The notes beneath the pieces were generated by a model that saw only the letters and a list, made by a program, of their open reading frames with translations, had not been told where the DNA came from and did no database searches. Below are positions 12,593-23,661 of a stretch of 64,000 nucleotides of DNA, piece after piece (the first letter of the stretch is position 1; every line of letters starts with the position of its first letter). A program made the translations under genes and the position numbers. This DNA comes from Cantharellus purpuraceus (taxonomy: Eukaryota > Basidiomycota > Agaricomycetes > Cantharellales > Hydnaceae): the NCBI GenBank assembly GCA_025174535.1, contig JALBUN010000007.1, positions 186,001 to 250,000 of the forward strand, given 5' to 3'.

Positions 12593-15500
12593 ATGCTCGC
12601 TGCCCACCCCGACTACCAGTTCCGCTTCCACCTCCACCCTCCCGCCGCCCACGCCCACGCCGTCCCCGCACCCCCCCAGCCCCTCATTCCCGACGACGAG
12701 GCCTCCTTCTCCTTCAGCCGCTACATCGCCCCCCGCCGCCCCCACCCCCCCGTCCAGCGCCAGGCCCTCCATCTCTCCCCCGCCCCCGCCCCCCACGGCC
12801 CCGTCACGCCAAGCCCGCCCCCGCTCTCCTCCACCTACTCTGCCTCCAGCCTCGACTCGGCCTCCGTCTCCACCCCCTTCTCCGCCACGCTCCCCGCCCC
12901 GCACCTCTACCCCCCCGCCGCCTACCCCCACCCCGCCTACCCCGCCGACGCCCCCTTCTCGCACCCCCAGGCGCCCACGTCCCCCCACCATGTCGGCCCC
13001 GCCGCCCTCGGCGCCCTCACGCCCCCCGCGTATTCGGAGCTCTACTACGCCATGGGCGACAAGCAGCAGGTCAAGAGCATCGCCATCGCCCTGGGCGAAC
13101 AGCACCAGGAGCGCGAGGAATGCCAGTATCGCTATCCGGCGCAACCGCAGTCGCCGTCGCAGACGCATGCACGCGTGCAGAGCCAGATGCAGGGTCTCCA
13201 GGTGCAGGGATACGAGCAGATGCACGGCCGCCAGGGCTACGAGGAGCAGCAGCAGTACCAGGACGAGTACCCGGCCACCCCCCAGCAGCCCCAGGACGTC
13301 CAGCAGCAGCCCCAGGGCCACGACCCCCCCCTCCAGCTGCGTCCGCCCCGCGCCAGCCATCCCAACGTCAAGCCGGTGTCCGCCCCGCGCCCCCGCGCCC
13401 AGCCAAAGCCAGCCAGGGACACGCGCGACGCCAGGGAGCTCAAGGACGCGCGCGAGGCCAAGCATGGCAAGGACGTCAAAAAGCCCGTGGGGGCATGTAC
13501 CAGGTGCAAAAGGATGAAGGTATGCGTTCCCTCCGCCATGCACACGCCTCTCACCGCCCCCCCCAGATGAAATGCGTGCCCACCGACCCGGCCTCATTAC
13601 CGGCCTCCGACCCCCATTCGCAGTCGCACGCACACCCCCCGTGTCAGCGTTGCATGGCGGGAAATTACGAGTGCATCGTCGAAGGACGCAAGCCGCGCAC
13701 GCCCAGCCAGCGGGAGTGGCTGCTAGCGCAGGTGCGTCATCCGTCTCATTCCTTCTCCCCCAGCTCGGCTCATTTCGCCGTCCCCCCCAGATCCGCCAAA
13801 AGGATGCCCAGATCGCGGCGCTCCTGCGCGCCGCCCGCGCCCAGGGGGGCGGGGGCGCCAGCACGGAGGAACGCACGCCGTTGGTGCTCGCGGGGGGCCG
13901 GGTCGTCGCAGAGATGAACGGCGGCGTTGGTGCGCATCATGCGAATCACAGCAGCAGCCATGGCAGCAACGGCAACGGCATTGCCACAGAGTTGACAGCG
14001 GGAGATCGCGCTGCACTCCTCGCGGCGGAAAAGGGCGCGGGGAGCGCGTGGGTGACGGCGGGAGCGGTTGGGATGATGGGTGCAGGGACGGTGTGGCTGC
14101 CGGGTGCGGGCGTGGCGGGCGCGTCGTCCTCTGCGCCGTCGGGCCCTGCATCGGGCGGCATGCGGTATAGAGCGCGTATGCGCGAGCGGAGATGGGGCGT
14201 AAGGCCCGAGGGTGCGATAAAGCTGGAGGGGGGTGCCAAGGGCGAGACGGGGAGCGATGCCGGTGGCGATTCGGACGAGGAGTGGAGCAGTGATGCGAGC
14301 GGGGGCAGCGGGTGGGATGGGGCGGTGGAGGCTGCGTTTGTCGCGGAGAGGGCGCGGACGCAAGGGCAGAGGATGATGAACCCCCGCGGGGCGCGGGATG
14401 ATGGATCGACAATGACGACAATGACGATGACGGCGGCGACGAGGGGGACGACGGGGGGGAGCACGGGGCCGCTGTATTTGCACTCGCTGCCGCCGCGAGA
14501 TGCGCCGCTGGGCTTGATTGCGCGGTTGTCGCTGGAAGAGACGCCTGTGATGGACGAGAATAGGGCGTTGCCTATGAGGAGAAAAGGGAAGGGCGTGGGT
14601 GTGAAGCGTATGAGGGAGGGAGAGGTGGTGGTGGGTGGGGAGGATGCGGAGATGGAGGAGGAGGAGGAGGATGTGGATGCTGACGAGGATATGGAGGCTC
14701 ATGTGGAGGCGGCGGCAGGCGAGGAGGGAGACCATGCGTGGGGGATTGCCAATAAGGCGTATTTCCAGCCTGGTGCGTGGTTTTCTAGCTGCGTTGGGGA
14801 TGAGTGATGTATGCTGATGGCTTTGGCTTTTTGAAGGTCCAACGTCGAATCTGGCTTTGCGACGTGTGCTGAATGCGCGCGAGTTGCCGCCGCCGATTAT
14901 GGCGAGTGGGCTTGTGAGTTGGTCCGAGGCGGAGCAGTTGTTCGAGATGTGAGTGTGTTCGTTGAATTTTATGGCGCGTTTCTCATTTCTTTTGATGTAG
15001 ATTCTACGAGAATCTCAGCGTACGTGTCACGGCTCTTGGGGGTGTATTCCGCTCACGTTTTCATATGTGCAGCCCTTTGTGTCGGTGCTGGATCCTGTGC
15101 TGCATACCGTGTCAAGCGTGTTTGAGCGGTGTCCGTTTTTGTTCACCGTCGGTACGTGTCTTTCCCCCCACCACGCTCACTCACACTCACCTTCTCACCA
15201 CAGTCGTGGCGATATCTTCGCGCTACCTCCCCTCGCGTCCGGGGCTGCACAAGATCGCGATGCACTTTGCAAAGACGAGCGCGGCGACGGCGTTTGTGGA
15301 CGGGGAGAAGAGCGTCGAGGTGGCGCAGGCGTACCTCCTCATGAGCGCGTATGGGCTTCCTGCGCGGCGCTGGGAGGAGGATAGGAGTTGGTTCTATGGT
15401 GGGCTGGCTAGTAGGTGGGTTTGTTGGGGACGGTTTTTTGGCTGTTGCTTGGCTTGGCTTGGCTTGTGAGGCACCTTTTGCTCACTTTGTTTTTCTAGGA

Positions 15501-17425
15501 TCGCAACGGATCTGGGGCTGCACCGCGCGTCAAAGACAAAGCCGCTGTCGGAACATCACGAGCGCGAGCTGTTGAACCGTGCGCGTACGTGGCTGAATTG
15601 CTTTAATGTGGACCGGTCGTCCGCTACGCAGTGGGGGAAGCCGACGGGCTTGCACGAGGACGAGGCGGTTCGGAGTGCCAAGGCGTGGTATCGACGGAGT
15701 CGGTGAGAGGCTCAATGTGCAGTCGTCGTGTGTGTGGACTGGTTCTGATCCATGTTTTGGTGGTGGTGTAGGTATAATCACCCGCATGATGTGCATCTTG
15801 TGGCGTACACGGAGCTGCTGCGCATCGTGTGGAGGTTCCATGAGCAGGTGTATTCGGATCCCAAGGCGCCGAACGGACTTGACAAGGTGCGGTTGTGTGC
15901 TGGTGGGTGGGTTGAGACTGTTGGCTGACGGGATTTGTTGCTTCTCTCTCTATCCTTTTCCTCTGTCTCTCTCCGCTAGAACTGCGACTTTCGAGCGTTG
16001 ACGGAGCAGACGGAGGCGGAGCTTGGCGTGTGGTATGAAGACGTGGCGTGGAGTTATGCCAACGAGTCTGATCCCAACGGTGGGCTGCCAAAGTGGTCAA
16101 GCATCTGTTCATTGCTGACGCTGTTGCTGTTGCCGCACTAGATCCGGGCTCGGTGGTGCGCACCCATGGCGTGCCTGTGTACGTGAACTATATGCGTCTC
16201 GTGATGTACGCGTTTGGATTTGAGGCGGCGTGGAAGCGTCATAGGGTGGAGCCGGGGGATTTGTTCTTTGCAAAGGTGCGTTGCGTTGCGCACGCACGAA
16301 GGGTGAAACTGAGAGTGTTTGTGTGTGTGTCTTTTGCAGTGCTTGCAGTCTGCGACGGCGGTTGTGAAGCAGCTGACCGATGTGTATGCCCCGAGTGGGT
16401 ATTTGAAGTATGCGCCGGATTGCTTCTTTGTGATGGGCGGGTTTTGTGCTGCGTTTATGCTCAAGGTGTGTTGGGCTGGAATGTTGTTGTTGTTGTCGCT
16501 GTTAACTCGTTTGCTGTAGATGCTTCGCCCCGAGTTTGGGTCGCTCTTGGACGAGGACCAGCGCACGCGGATCGTGGCGCTGGTCACGCGTTTTGTGGAG
16601 GTGCTGGCGTCGCCTCAGGCTACCATCGACGAGATGCATACGCCCAAGTTGTATGCCAAGTTTTTGCACGGACAGTTGCGCCATGTCACGGTGACCACAC
16701 CTCGGGCGGCCGCTGCTGTTTCAAAGTCTGCCATCTTCGCCGCTACCAGCACCAGCACCAGCACCAGCACTGCGGCACGTGCGTCTACATCCACGTCCTC
16801 GTACGCACCAGCAGCACGTGCATCCTCCTCCTCATCGACAGCCGCACCTCGACGAAATGCCGCCAGTCTCACCGCCTCGCCAGAAACGCTCCACTCGGAC
16901 CTCGACCCCCACGACGACAACAACAACACGATCCCCACCGCGTACCTCAACCACTTGATGATGATGCCCCCCGCGCCCGTATTCTCGCACTCGACGCCCA
17001 GCGCACGCTCGAGCATGTCCAGCGCCGGGTCGTCGTCGGTGCCGACGCCGGGCCCCGAGCCGGAGCACGACGACATGGCGGCAGCGCCGCATCATGACGT
17101 GTGGCTTGATAGCTCGACGGAGGGCGGTGGGGGCGGCGGCACGGCGAGCGGGTCGCAGCAGGGGTCGTCGGTAGCGTCGGGGTCGGGATCGGGGTCGGTG
17201 GGTGGTGGGTGTGGGGAAGATGATGCGACGACGGCGACGGCGGCGGAGGGTGTGGTGGACGATCCGATGGATCTGTGCGAGGGCGAGTTTTTGGCGACGA
17301 TGCAGGCGATTTCGAGCGAGCAGTGGTTGAATAGCGTGTTGATGCCTGGGTTCAGGTGGCCCGTTGAGGAGCCGATGCCGCTGGGACAGCAGGGAGAGCT
17401 TATTTTTGGCGGAGGAGGAGCGTAA
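12593..17425 (+). CDS. Zn2Cys6 transcription factor with fungal-specific TF domain
   Basis: A nuclear DNA-binding regulator. Exon 1 (12593-13519) encodes a 290-residue Pro/Gln/His-rich region and ends in GACTRCKRMK. Exon 2 (13567-13731) continues MKCVPTDP and, after an unusually long loop, PPCQRCMAGNYECIVEGRKPR, completing the six cysteines of the binuclear zinc cluster. Exon 3 (13791-14772) begins with a probable coiled coil (IRQKDAQIAALLRAARAQ) and has an acidic run at 14655-14695. From 14837 onward, short exons spell the fungal-specific TF domain: YENLSPFVSVLDP, AISSRYLP, YGLPARRWEEDRSWFYGGLA, IATDLGLHRASKTK, LLNRARTWLNCFNVDRS, VPVYVNYMRLVMYAFGF. The tail is Ser/Thr-rich and low-complexity, with a CAGCAC microsatellite at 16743-16770, and ends in PGFRWPVEEPMPLGQQGELIF. 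The layout is like the PriB-type regulators of mushrooms, but I cannot confirm orthology. Base composition is far more GC-rich than in the right half of the window. Confidence 0.85.
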
Positions 17426-18372
17426 GAGAGGCGCTTTTTTCTTCCTCACTCATTATGTGTTGCTTGTGTGTGCGTTTTTGCTTGCTTTGCTTGCTTGCTT
17501 TGCTTGGGTTTTTTTTGGTGCGAGAGAGAGGAGGGCTTGGGTATTTTTTCACTTTTGGTCTCTCTCTCTACTGTGCTCTCTCATCTCGTGACTTGAACAT
17601 GACAGGCTTTTGCTCTGATTTTCTCTCTCTCTCCATCTCATTTTTTTTCTCTCACTATATTCTTTGTATCCTATGTTCTCTTATTCTCGCAGAAAGTCAA
17701 AAAGCCTAAAAATGTAACCTTAGTAGTAATTTTATTGTTACAAAAAGGTAGGACAGCCCGCGAGCGATAAACGGGGGATGGAAGATAACATAGTTGGTTG
17801 GTTGGTTACTAGCAATGTATCTTGTACCATACAAACACAGACGCCATCTTTCTCTCTGTGGGGGACAGGGCGTGTTGTTTAGAATCTGAACCTCTTTTGG
17901 ATGACATTGTGGGGGGGGGGGGGCTGGGCTGGGCTCTTCTGGCGATCAATGCCTTCGGGTCAGACAAAAGGTCGTGGGAACGAACCTCTGGAAATGGCGT
18001 GCGTGCGTGCGTGACTTTGGCAAAGGACAATCATTGATCTGCAGGTACGCGTGGGTGGACCCCCACAACTCAGAAAAAAGTGTATATATATATATGGGTT
18101 GCCGATCAAGGGGGGGGGGAAGGGGATCATCTGGAACAGATGGACACGCACATATCATCCAGGGACGGCGCGCGCGGAATGGGTTGGGAAAGCCAGGAAC
18201 ATAAGGAAGGAAGGGGTAAAGCGTGTTCGTTCCGCCCGAGCTGTGCTACATGGCACATGGCGCGCGCGCACGCAGAGGGCTGGTCCCAGCCAGAATCGTG
18301 GAACGCCTCTTGTTTCCAAAACAGGAGAGGCAACACATTTGACTTTGACGCTGACGCTGCGCTCGACATCGT

Positions 18373-18576
18373 GGTGTAGGGATGGCGTGAAGCAGCTCCA
18401 GTCATGGGCAGTGGGTGTGTCATGTATGCGTAGGCAACTCGCCTTACTCACGGCTTCCCGTAATCCATCGCGGTGTAACATGGCGTGAAGCAGCTCTAGT
18501 CATCAGGGAGGCATGTATGCGTAAGCGGCTCGTCCTTGCTCCCATTCACTCACGGCTTGCCGTAATCTGGGTCGCG
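18373..18576. repeat. Diverged tandem duplication, unit about 100 bp
   Basis: Two adjacent copies, 18373-18471 and 18472-18576, share ATGGCGTGAAGCAGCTC, CATGTATGCGTA, CTCACGGCTT and CCGTAATC in the same order and spacing, with scattered substitutions and small indels. Neither copy has a sensible reading frame. Confidence 0.7.
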
Positions 18577-20045
18577 CCCCGTTCCCGTTCCAGGTGCGCT
18601 CATCACCGTGACAAAGTGTGCATCGTAGGAGGGACATGGAGGCGCGCCCTTTAGTCCATGTTAACTTTCGGGCGTATTGCAGCAATTGTCTGGCATCGAC
18701 ACATCCCGTGTCGTTCCGTGCCTAAATTGACATGTCAAGCACATATCCCTAGTTCCAGCTGGCAGAGGAGAGAGAGCCAACAAAGCCCGCGCGTCTCGGA
18801 CACGTAACGGTGCATACTAATGATATGTATGCAGGGTACACGGTGTGTAAACTGTGTTTTATGGATGCTTCGGATTCCCGCCATGGGTGACACACAGAAA
18901 GGAATGAGACGCCCCGGTTCATCTGTTAGCACTCGTCTAGCATCGAGACACCCGTGTCCTATTCGTATCGTGTCGTGTCAAACACACTTGAAATCGAAGG
19001 GGCCGCTAGACCAGCACTCTACAGTGGTCCCAGCGCGCCAAAGAGCTTGTGCGCCCCCACGTTACAGTCCACTCATCAGGATCTAGTCGATGGTGATTTT
19101 TTTCCCCATTCTGATGCATGCTCAGTCAGTCACTCAAATACAAAGTGTAAGACTACTTAGAAACCGGCCTCTATTCCAACTAATCACCATGAGTAATATA
19201 AATCTTGTAATGTAGGGCGGCCAGGGATCAGTTGAGCTCGGTCACTCTGGTTCAAGGTCACCCGATGGCGCTTTGTTCCTGTAGGGGAAAATCCACTGAA
19301 CCAAGGATTTGCTGCCGGGTTGTGATGGGCATGTGGATGTCCCTTGATTTGGGATGCAAGGTCTACTACTGAGCGTCGATAAAGCAACCTGCTCAGCAAG
19401 ACAATGAGAGGGAACACATGCAGAAAATCTGGTTTATTACTCACATTTTCCTGATCTGCAGCCTTTCCGAACAAGCAATATTACCGTTAAGAACGTCCCC
19501 TGTCCTTCGTAGTTAGGATCGTTGGTCCTTTGATGTTTGTGTGCCATTGCAGCCGCATTGAAACTCCGTTATGGCATAAACGGCGAAGCGTGACAGACCC
19601 CTCCAAACTGGATCATAGCAGTCAGATTATAAAAGCAACGCGAAAAATCACAGTCACACCATAACACATCACAAAGGACTCACGCCACACAAACGCCCGT
19701 AGACGACAACCTGCACGCGACGCCACACAACCAAGATATAATATCTGCTCACCTCACAAGGCACACAGTCATGCAGGTAGCAGACACCAAAATAGTTGTT
19801 TTAATTAAAACATTACGAAGAGATGAAGACACAAAACATGATACACGAATCCATCCAGCCGTAAAACCACGACAGATCGACAAGGAAATACACAAAAAAA
19901 ATATTGGAACAACTTTGAATCAAGCAGTCCAAAAAAACCAACCACTCTCCCTACGACGGTCGTCGGGTGTGAGACATGTACGAGAAGCAGAGTTGCATTT
20001 CGCCTTTCGAACGGTTGAACATTGAAGATTTGATTTTGCAGAACC

Positions 20046-20078
20046 CAAAAAAAAAAAAAAAAAAAGAAAAAAAAAAGT
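20046..20078. repeat. Near-pure A tract
   Basis: About 33 nt that are almost all A with single G interruptions. It lies about 1 kb beyond the VosA stop codon, so on the - strand it would be a T tract in or past that transcript's end. It is a simple repeat and prone to length error. Confidence 0.8.
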
Positions 20079-21085
20079 AAAGAACGAAATGAAATATTCG
20101 AGGGTGCCAGAGTGCCAGTGTTCGAGCCGAAACGGGACGACGACAGGCGCATATAACATGGGAGGACGGTACGAATCTGCATGGAGACACGAGAGCGCGG
20201 GGGATTGGATGAGGAACGATGATAAAAACACTCGAACGAGCCATGGTTGTCTGACGACCCAGCAGAGACGAGGCGACGATGGTCACTCATTACACCGTCG
20301 TCTGCAAATCATAACCGAAGTGCAGGTAAATTTTTTTGTGTGAGTGTTGTGAGTCGTTAATTGGCATGTGGCGACGAGGAACACTTGAGCGAGACTTGCT
20401 GTCTGATTGTGTGTCATGGAGTGGACTGATGGGCCAAAGGGAATGAGATATCCGGATCCAAGAGGGGAGGAGGGGAAGAAGAAGAGCACAGTTTTAGACC
20501 GAACTGGGGAGAAAGAGAAAGACGGACGACCGACGGACCGAACAAGACGACCAAACGTACAAGCGACCAGTCAAAACACCAAAAGAAAACTAAAACACAT
20601 TCCAACAATCTGTTCGGCTTCAAAGCCAACGAAAGCGGACAAAGGCCGAGGAGAAAACCACACACGAACAAGGTGAAACAAAGACAAAAACAAAACAATA
20701 GAAAGTAAGGCTAGTGGGAGTGCGCAAATCCGGGGTGCACATGCAAAGACAGAGACAAATATTTGAACGTGTACGGCGAGGCGGACGACGCAAAAACAGA
20801 CACAGTTAATATGACACAAGTAAAAAGAGTTCCTCAAACCCCGACATGGAGTGTCGGAAGGAAAACAGTGCTAACACAAGAGGAGGGGATTCACAATCCG
20901 TGGGCGGATTAATGGATCGTCGTTTTGTGTGCAAATTATTGTGTCGACGCGGCGCAAACTAAATCAAGGACCTGGACTGAACCTACAAACACAACGCAAT
21001 ACGCAACACACATCAGCACATTATCCTCCACGCCACGCTACCCATCCACTCACCTATACCCACACCCACGTCCTCCCCAAACCCC

Positions 21086-23661
21086 TTACTCGGTTTGCTC
21101 GGAAATAATACTCCCAATACTCAACGGGTTCTTCTTCCCATTAACCCCCGCTACCGCTCCCGATCCCGCTCCACCCGCCGCCCCGCCCCCAGGCCTCTCA
21201 TCACTCCCCCGATACCTCCCCTCATACCGCCCGCCTTGCATCCCATACTCCGACGACCCAACATGTCCCGTCGCCCCATTCGCACCACCACCGGCACCAG
21301 CCGCTCCTGCCCCCGCCCCCCCACTCGCACCCGCCTCACGCCCCCTCGGCGGCGTCCCCCTCAATGGCGCCAACTCAATCCTATCCCCTCCAGTGCTGCC
21401 TCCAGTCCCAGGCGGCCCCGCACCCCCCGAAGCCGCCCCAGACGCAGGCGCCCCTCCTGCACTCGCCCCTCCACTTCCTCTCTCCTCCCTATACCCCTGC
21501 CCTGTCGCATACGCAGCCCGTCCATCATAATACGTCGCCTGCGTCTGCCCCTGATGCCCATGCCCAGGCGTAGGATGCGGCTGCGCCTGAGGCGACGTAC
21601 GTCCCGACGCATGTGCCTGCGACGGGCCTTGTTGTCCCGCTGGCACCGGCTGTCCCGGCGACGCCTGCTGCTGCTGCTGCTGCTGCTGTTGTGGCTGTTG
21701 CTGTTGCGGCCACCCCGCCTGCCCCTGCGGCTGTCGCGCATACCCATACCAATCCTGCTGCGGCGGTGGAGGCGGATACGCATACTGCGGATGTTGCGGA
21801 TGCTGGTACTGCTGATGATGCACTGGCGCATACGGATACGACGTGCGTGCGTGTGCGCTCTCACTTGCCCCTGTGGCACTGGGAGCCGCCGGCGGCGCTC
21901 CACCCCCCGCCGCCGCACTCCATGGCGCACTATACGCTGGAGGCTGGCCCGGCGTCTGGTTCGCTGGGGTCGCCGTCGCGCTCTGCGCTGGCTGAGCCTG
22001 GCCTTGTCCCCCAGGTGCATGTCCCGAGACTTGTGACTGTGTTTGTGTCTGTGTCTGCGACCGCGGGGTCGCATCACCTCCCTGCGTTGGTGCCTGTCCC
22101 GCCGCATCCTTTCTCGGCGGCGCCTGTGGCTGCGTGTATCCCTGCTGTGGATCATAATGCCCATACGCATACCCAGACGTTCCAGGCGGCGGCGGCGGCG
22201 CATAAGGCCGTGGAGGCGGCGCATTCGTAAAGTCATACTGCGGCGGCTGTGAGGCTGGCGGCATGCTCGGCGCACGGTAGTGGTCCCACGAAGGAGGCGG
22301 CGCAGGGCTGCCGTAGCCTTGTGGAGGGTAATGCGGGTGTGGAGGCGCGTGTGGGTGGGGTGGGGGAGGCAAATATGGATCACGGTGGTATGCGGGGTCG
22401 TGTGGTGGCGGTGGTGCGCGCGGGTCCGGGTAGGGCTGTCCCGGCGTCGTCGGGGGCGGCGGTGGCGGGTAGGGCATTTGTCCATATGCCGGGTGAGGAG
22501 GATAATGCCCATACGGAGCAGGTGGGGGAGGCGGACCACGAGGGTCGTGCGGTGGGGGATGAGCGTATGGATCTGCACGTGCATGTGGGTCAGACGAAGC
22601 AGACGCTGGTGGCGCGCCAGTGCTGTTGCCGGTAAGGGTAGGATCGATGACCCCCCATTCAGCGTGTTGGGGGCCGTCGTCTGTGATACTGCTTGCGAGA
22701 CGGGAGCGTTTATTTCTACGCCCCACTTTGCCGCGTCCGGGGTCGCCACGCCCACGTTTCCCAGAGCCCCTGCGTTCGTCATCCTCGTAGCCATCGTCTG
22801 CGTCATCGTCATCGTCGTCGTCGTCGTCGTCACCACCTCCACGCGTAGGACGCTTGCGGACGCGAATATCCTTTCGTATCCGAATTTTTATGCCTTGGTC
22901 AGCGAGGGAGCAGGAGAGCCCCGTGGACTCTGGGAACCACACACATGAATGGCTGTTGCTGGGCATGCACCACGCCTATCACTCACCTTCCATGCCCGGA
23001 AATTTCTTGGCCGTGTAGACATAAAACGGTTTTGAAAATATAGACTTGCAATGATGAACATTTCCACTGCTCCAAACGCGGCCATTTAGCGCGGCCGGCG
23101 CGTGAATAACGTGCAGGAAAAAAGGGGGACGCACCCAATCACCTCGAAGAGGGTTAGTTTCAAACGGTAGCTACCTTCGGTGCGAACGCTAAGATCGGGA
23201 AAGACAAAGAAACCTGCGTCCTGGCCGCCATTTTCCGAGTCTTTGAGATGGTAGAGGCTGGAGACAACGGAGCCGGTTGTGCAACGGGTCTTGCCATCCT
23301 TGAGGAGGTGAAGCTCGTCATCCGTGTCCGGCGAAGCGAGGGAGGCAAACATAAAGTAGTAGGGGTTCTGCAGGTAGGACTGGATGCCATATAGAGGTGC
23401 AGAAGGGGGTGAAGGAGACGGATGTGTAGGAGTGATGACGCGCAGCTGTACTATGGGAGGCGGGTCGATAGGACGACGGTCGGCTGTGGCGAGGTCAGAA
23501 GATGAAGAGACGTGGGAGCTGAATGAGGCGTACCCTTGCCGCCGACTCCGCACATACGAGCCTGGGAGACGGTGAGCAACGGCAGGAGCGATGAAAAAGC
23601 ACAAGCCGACCTGCTTTGGCTGCTGTCTGACAGTGAGCTCGTATTCCCTGTTGGCAGACAT
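21086..23661 (-). CDS. vosA: VosA-type velvet regulator
   Basis: Velvet proteins are fungal DNA-binding regulators of sporulation, development and secondary metabolism, acting in the nucleus as homo- or heterodimers. Exons: 23661-23611, 23561-23534, 23483-23135, 23066-22987 and 22929-21086. Together they give [119 protein letters not shown] and KIRIRKDIRVRKR, an intact velvet domain. The LTVRQQP start, PYYFM block and late ST.LS..LADQG block fit VosA better than VeA or VelB. After the domain come an acidic Asp run (about 22800-22830), basic patches (possible nuclear localisation signals), then about 500 residues rich in Pro, Tyr, Gln and Gly with a polyQ stretch near 21665-21700. It ends KNPLSIGSIISEQTE. 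The domain call is firm; the subfamily is slightly less so. Confidence 0.9.

Larger units (their letters stand above)
17426..21085. other. Large gap between Zn2Cys6 and VosA genes (convergent 3' ends)
   Basis: No gene recognised. Both flanking genes point into it, so its ends should be 3' untranslated regions. 17430-17720 is T/C-rich, fitting the tail of the + strand factor. 20400-20900 is A/G-rich on the + strand, fitting the tail of the - strand VosA gene. Also present are a G-run at 17911-17922, a (TA)n run at about 18078-18093, a diverged tandem duplication at 18373-18576, a second weak repeat pair (around 18690 and 18940, TCTRGCATCGASACA) and a near-pure A tract at 20046-20078. Confidence 0.5.

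Noticed and set aside
12081..13517. 478-codon + strand frame rich in Ser, Pro, Thr and Arg
   Set aside because: It is an out-of-frame shadow of the Pro-rich first exon of the transcription factor. Only the frame starting at 12593 reads into the zinc cluster.
12509..13876. 455-codon open frame on the - strand across the Zn2Cys6 gene
   Set aside because: It lies antisense to a well-supported gene in extremely GC-rich DNA where stop codons are rare. Its residues are almost all Gly, Arg, Val and Ala, without any motif.
21361..22842. 493-codon - strand frame, rich in Arg and His, within the VosA tail
   Set aside because: It is a shadow frame of the repetitive VosA exon. The frame joined to the velvet domain by good splice sites is the other one.
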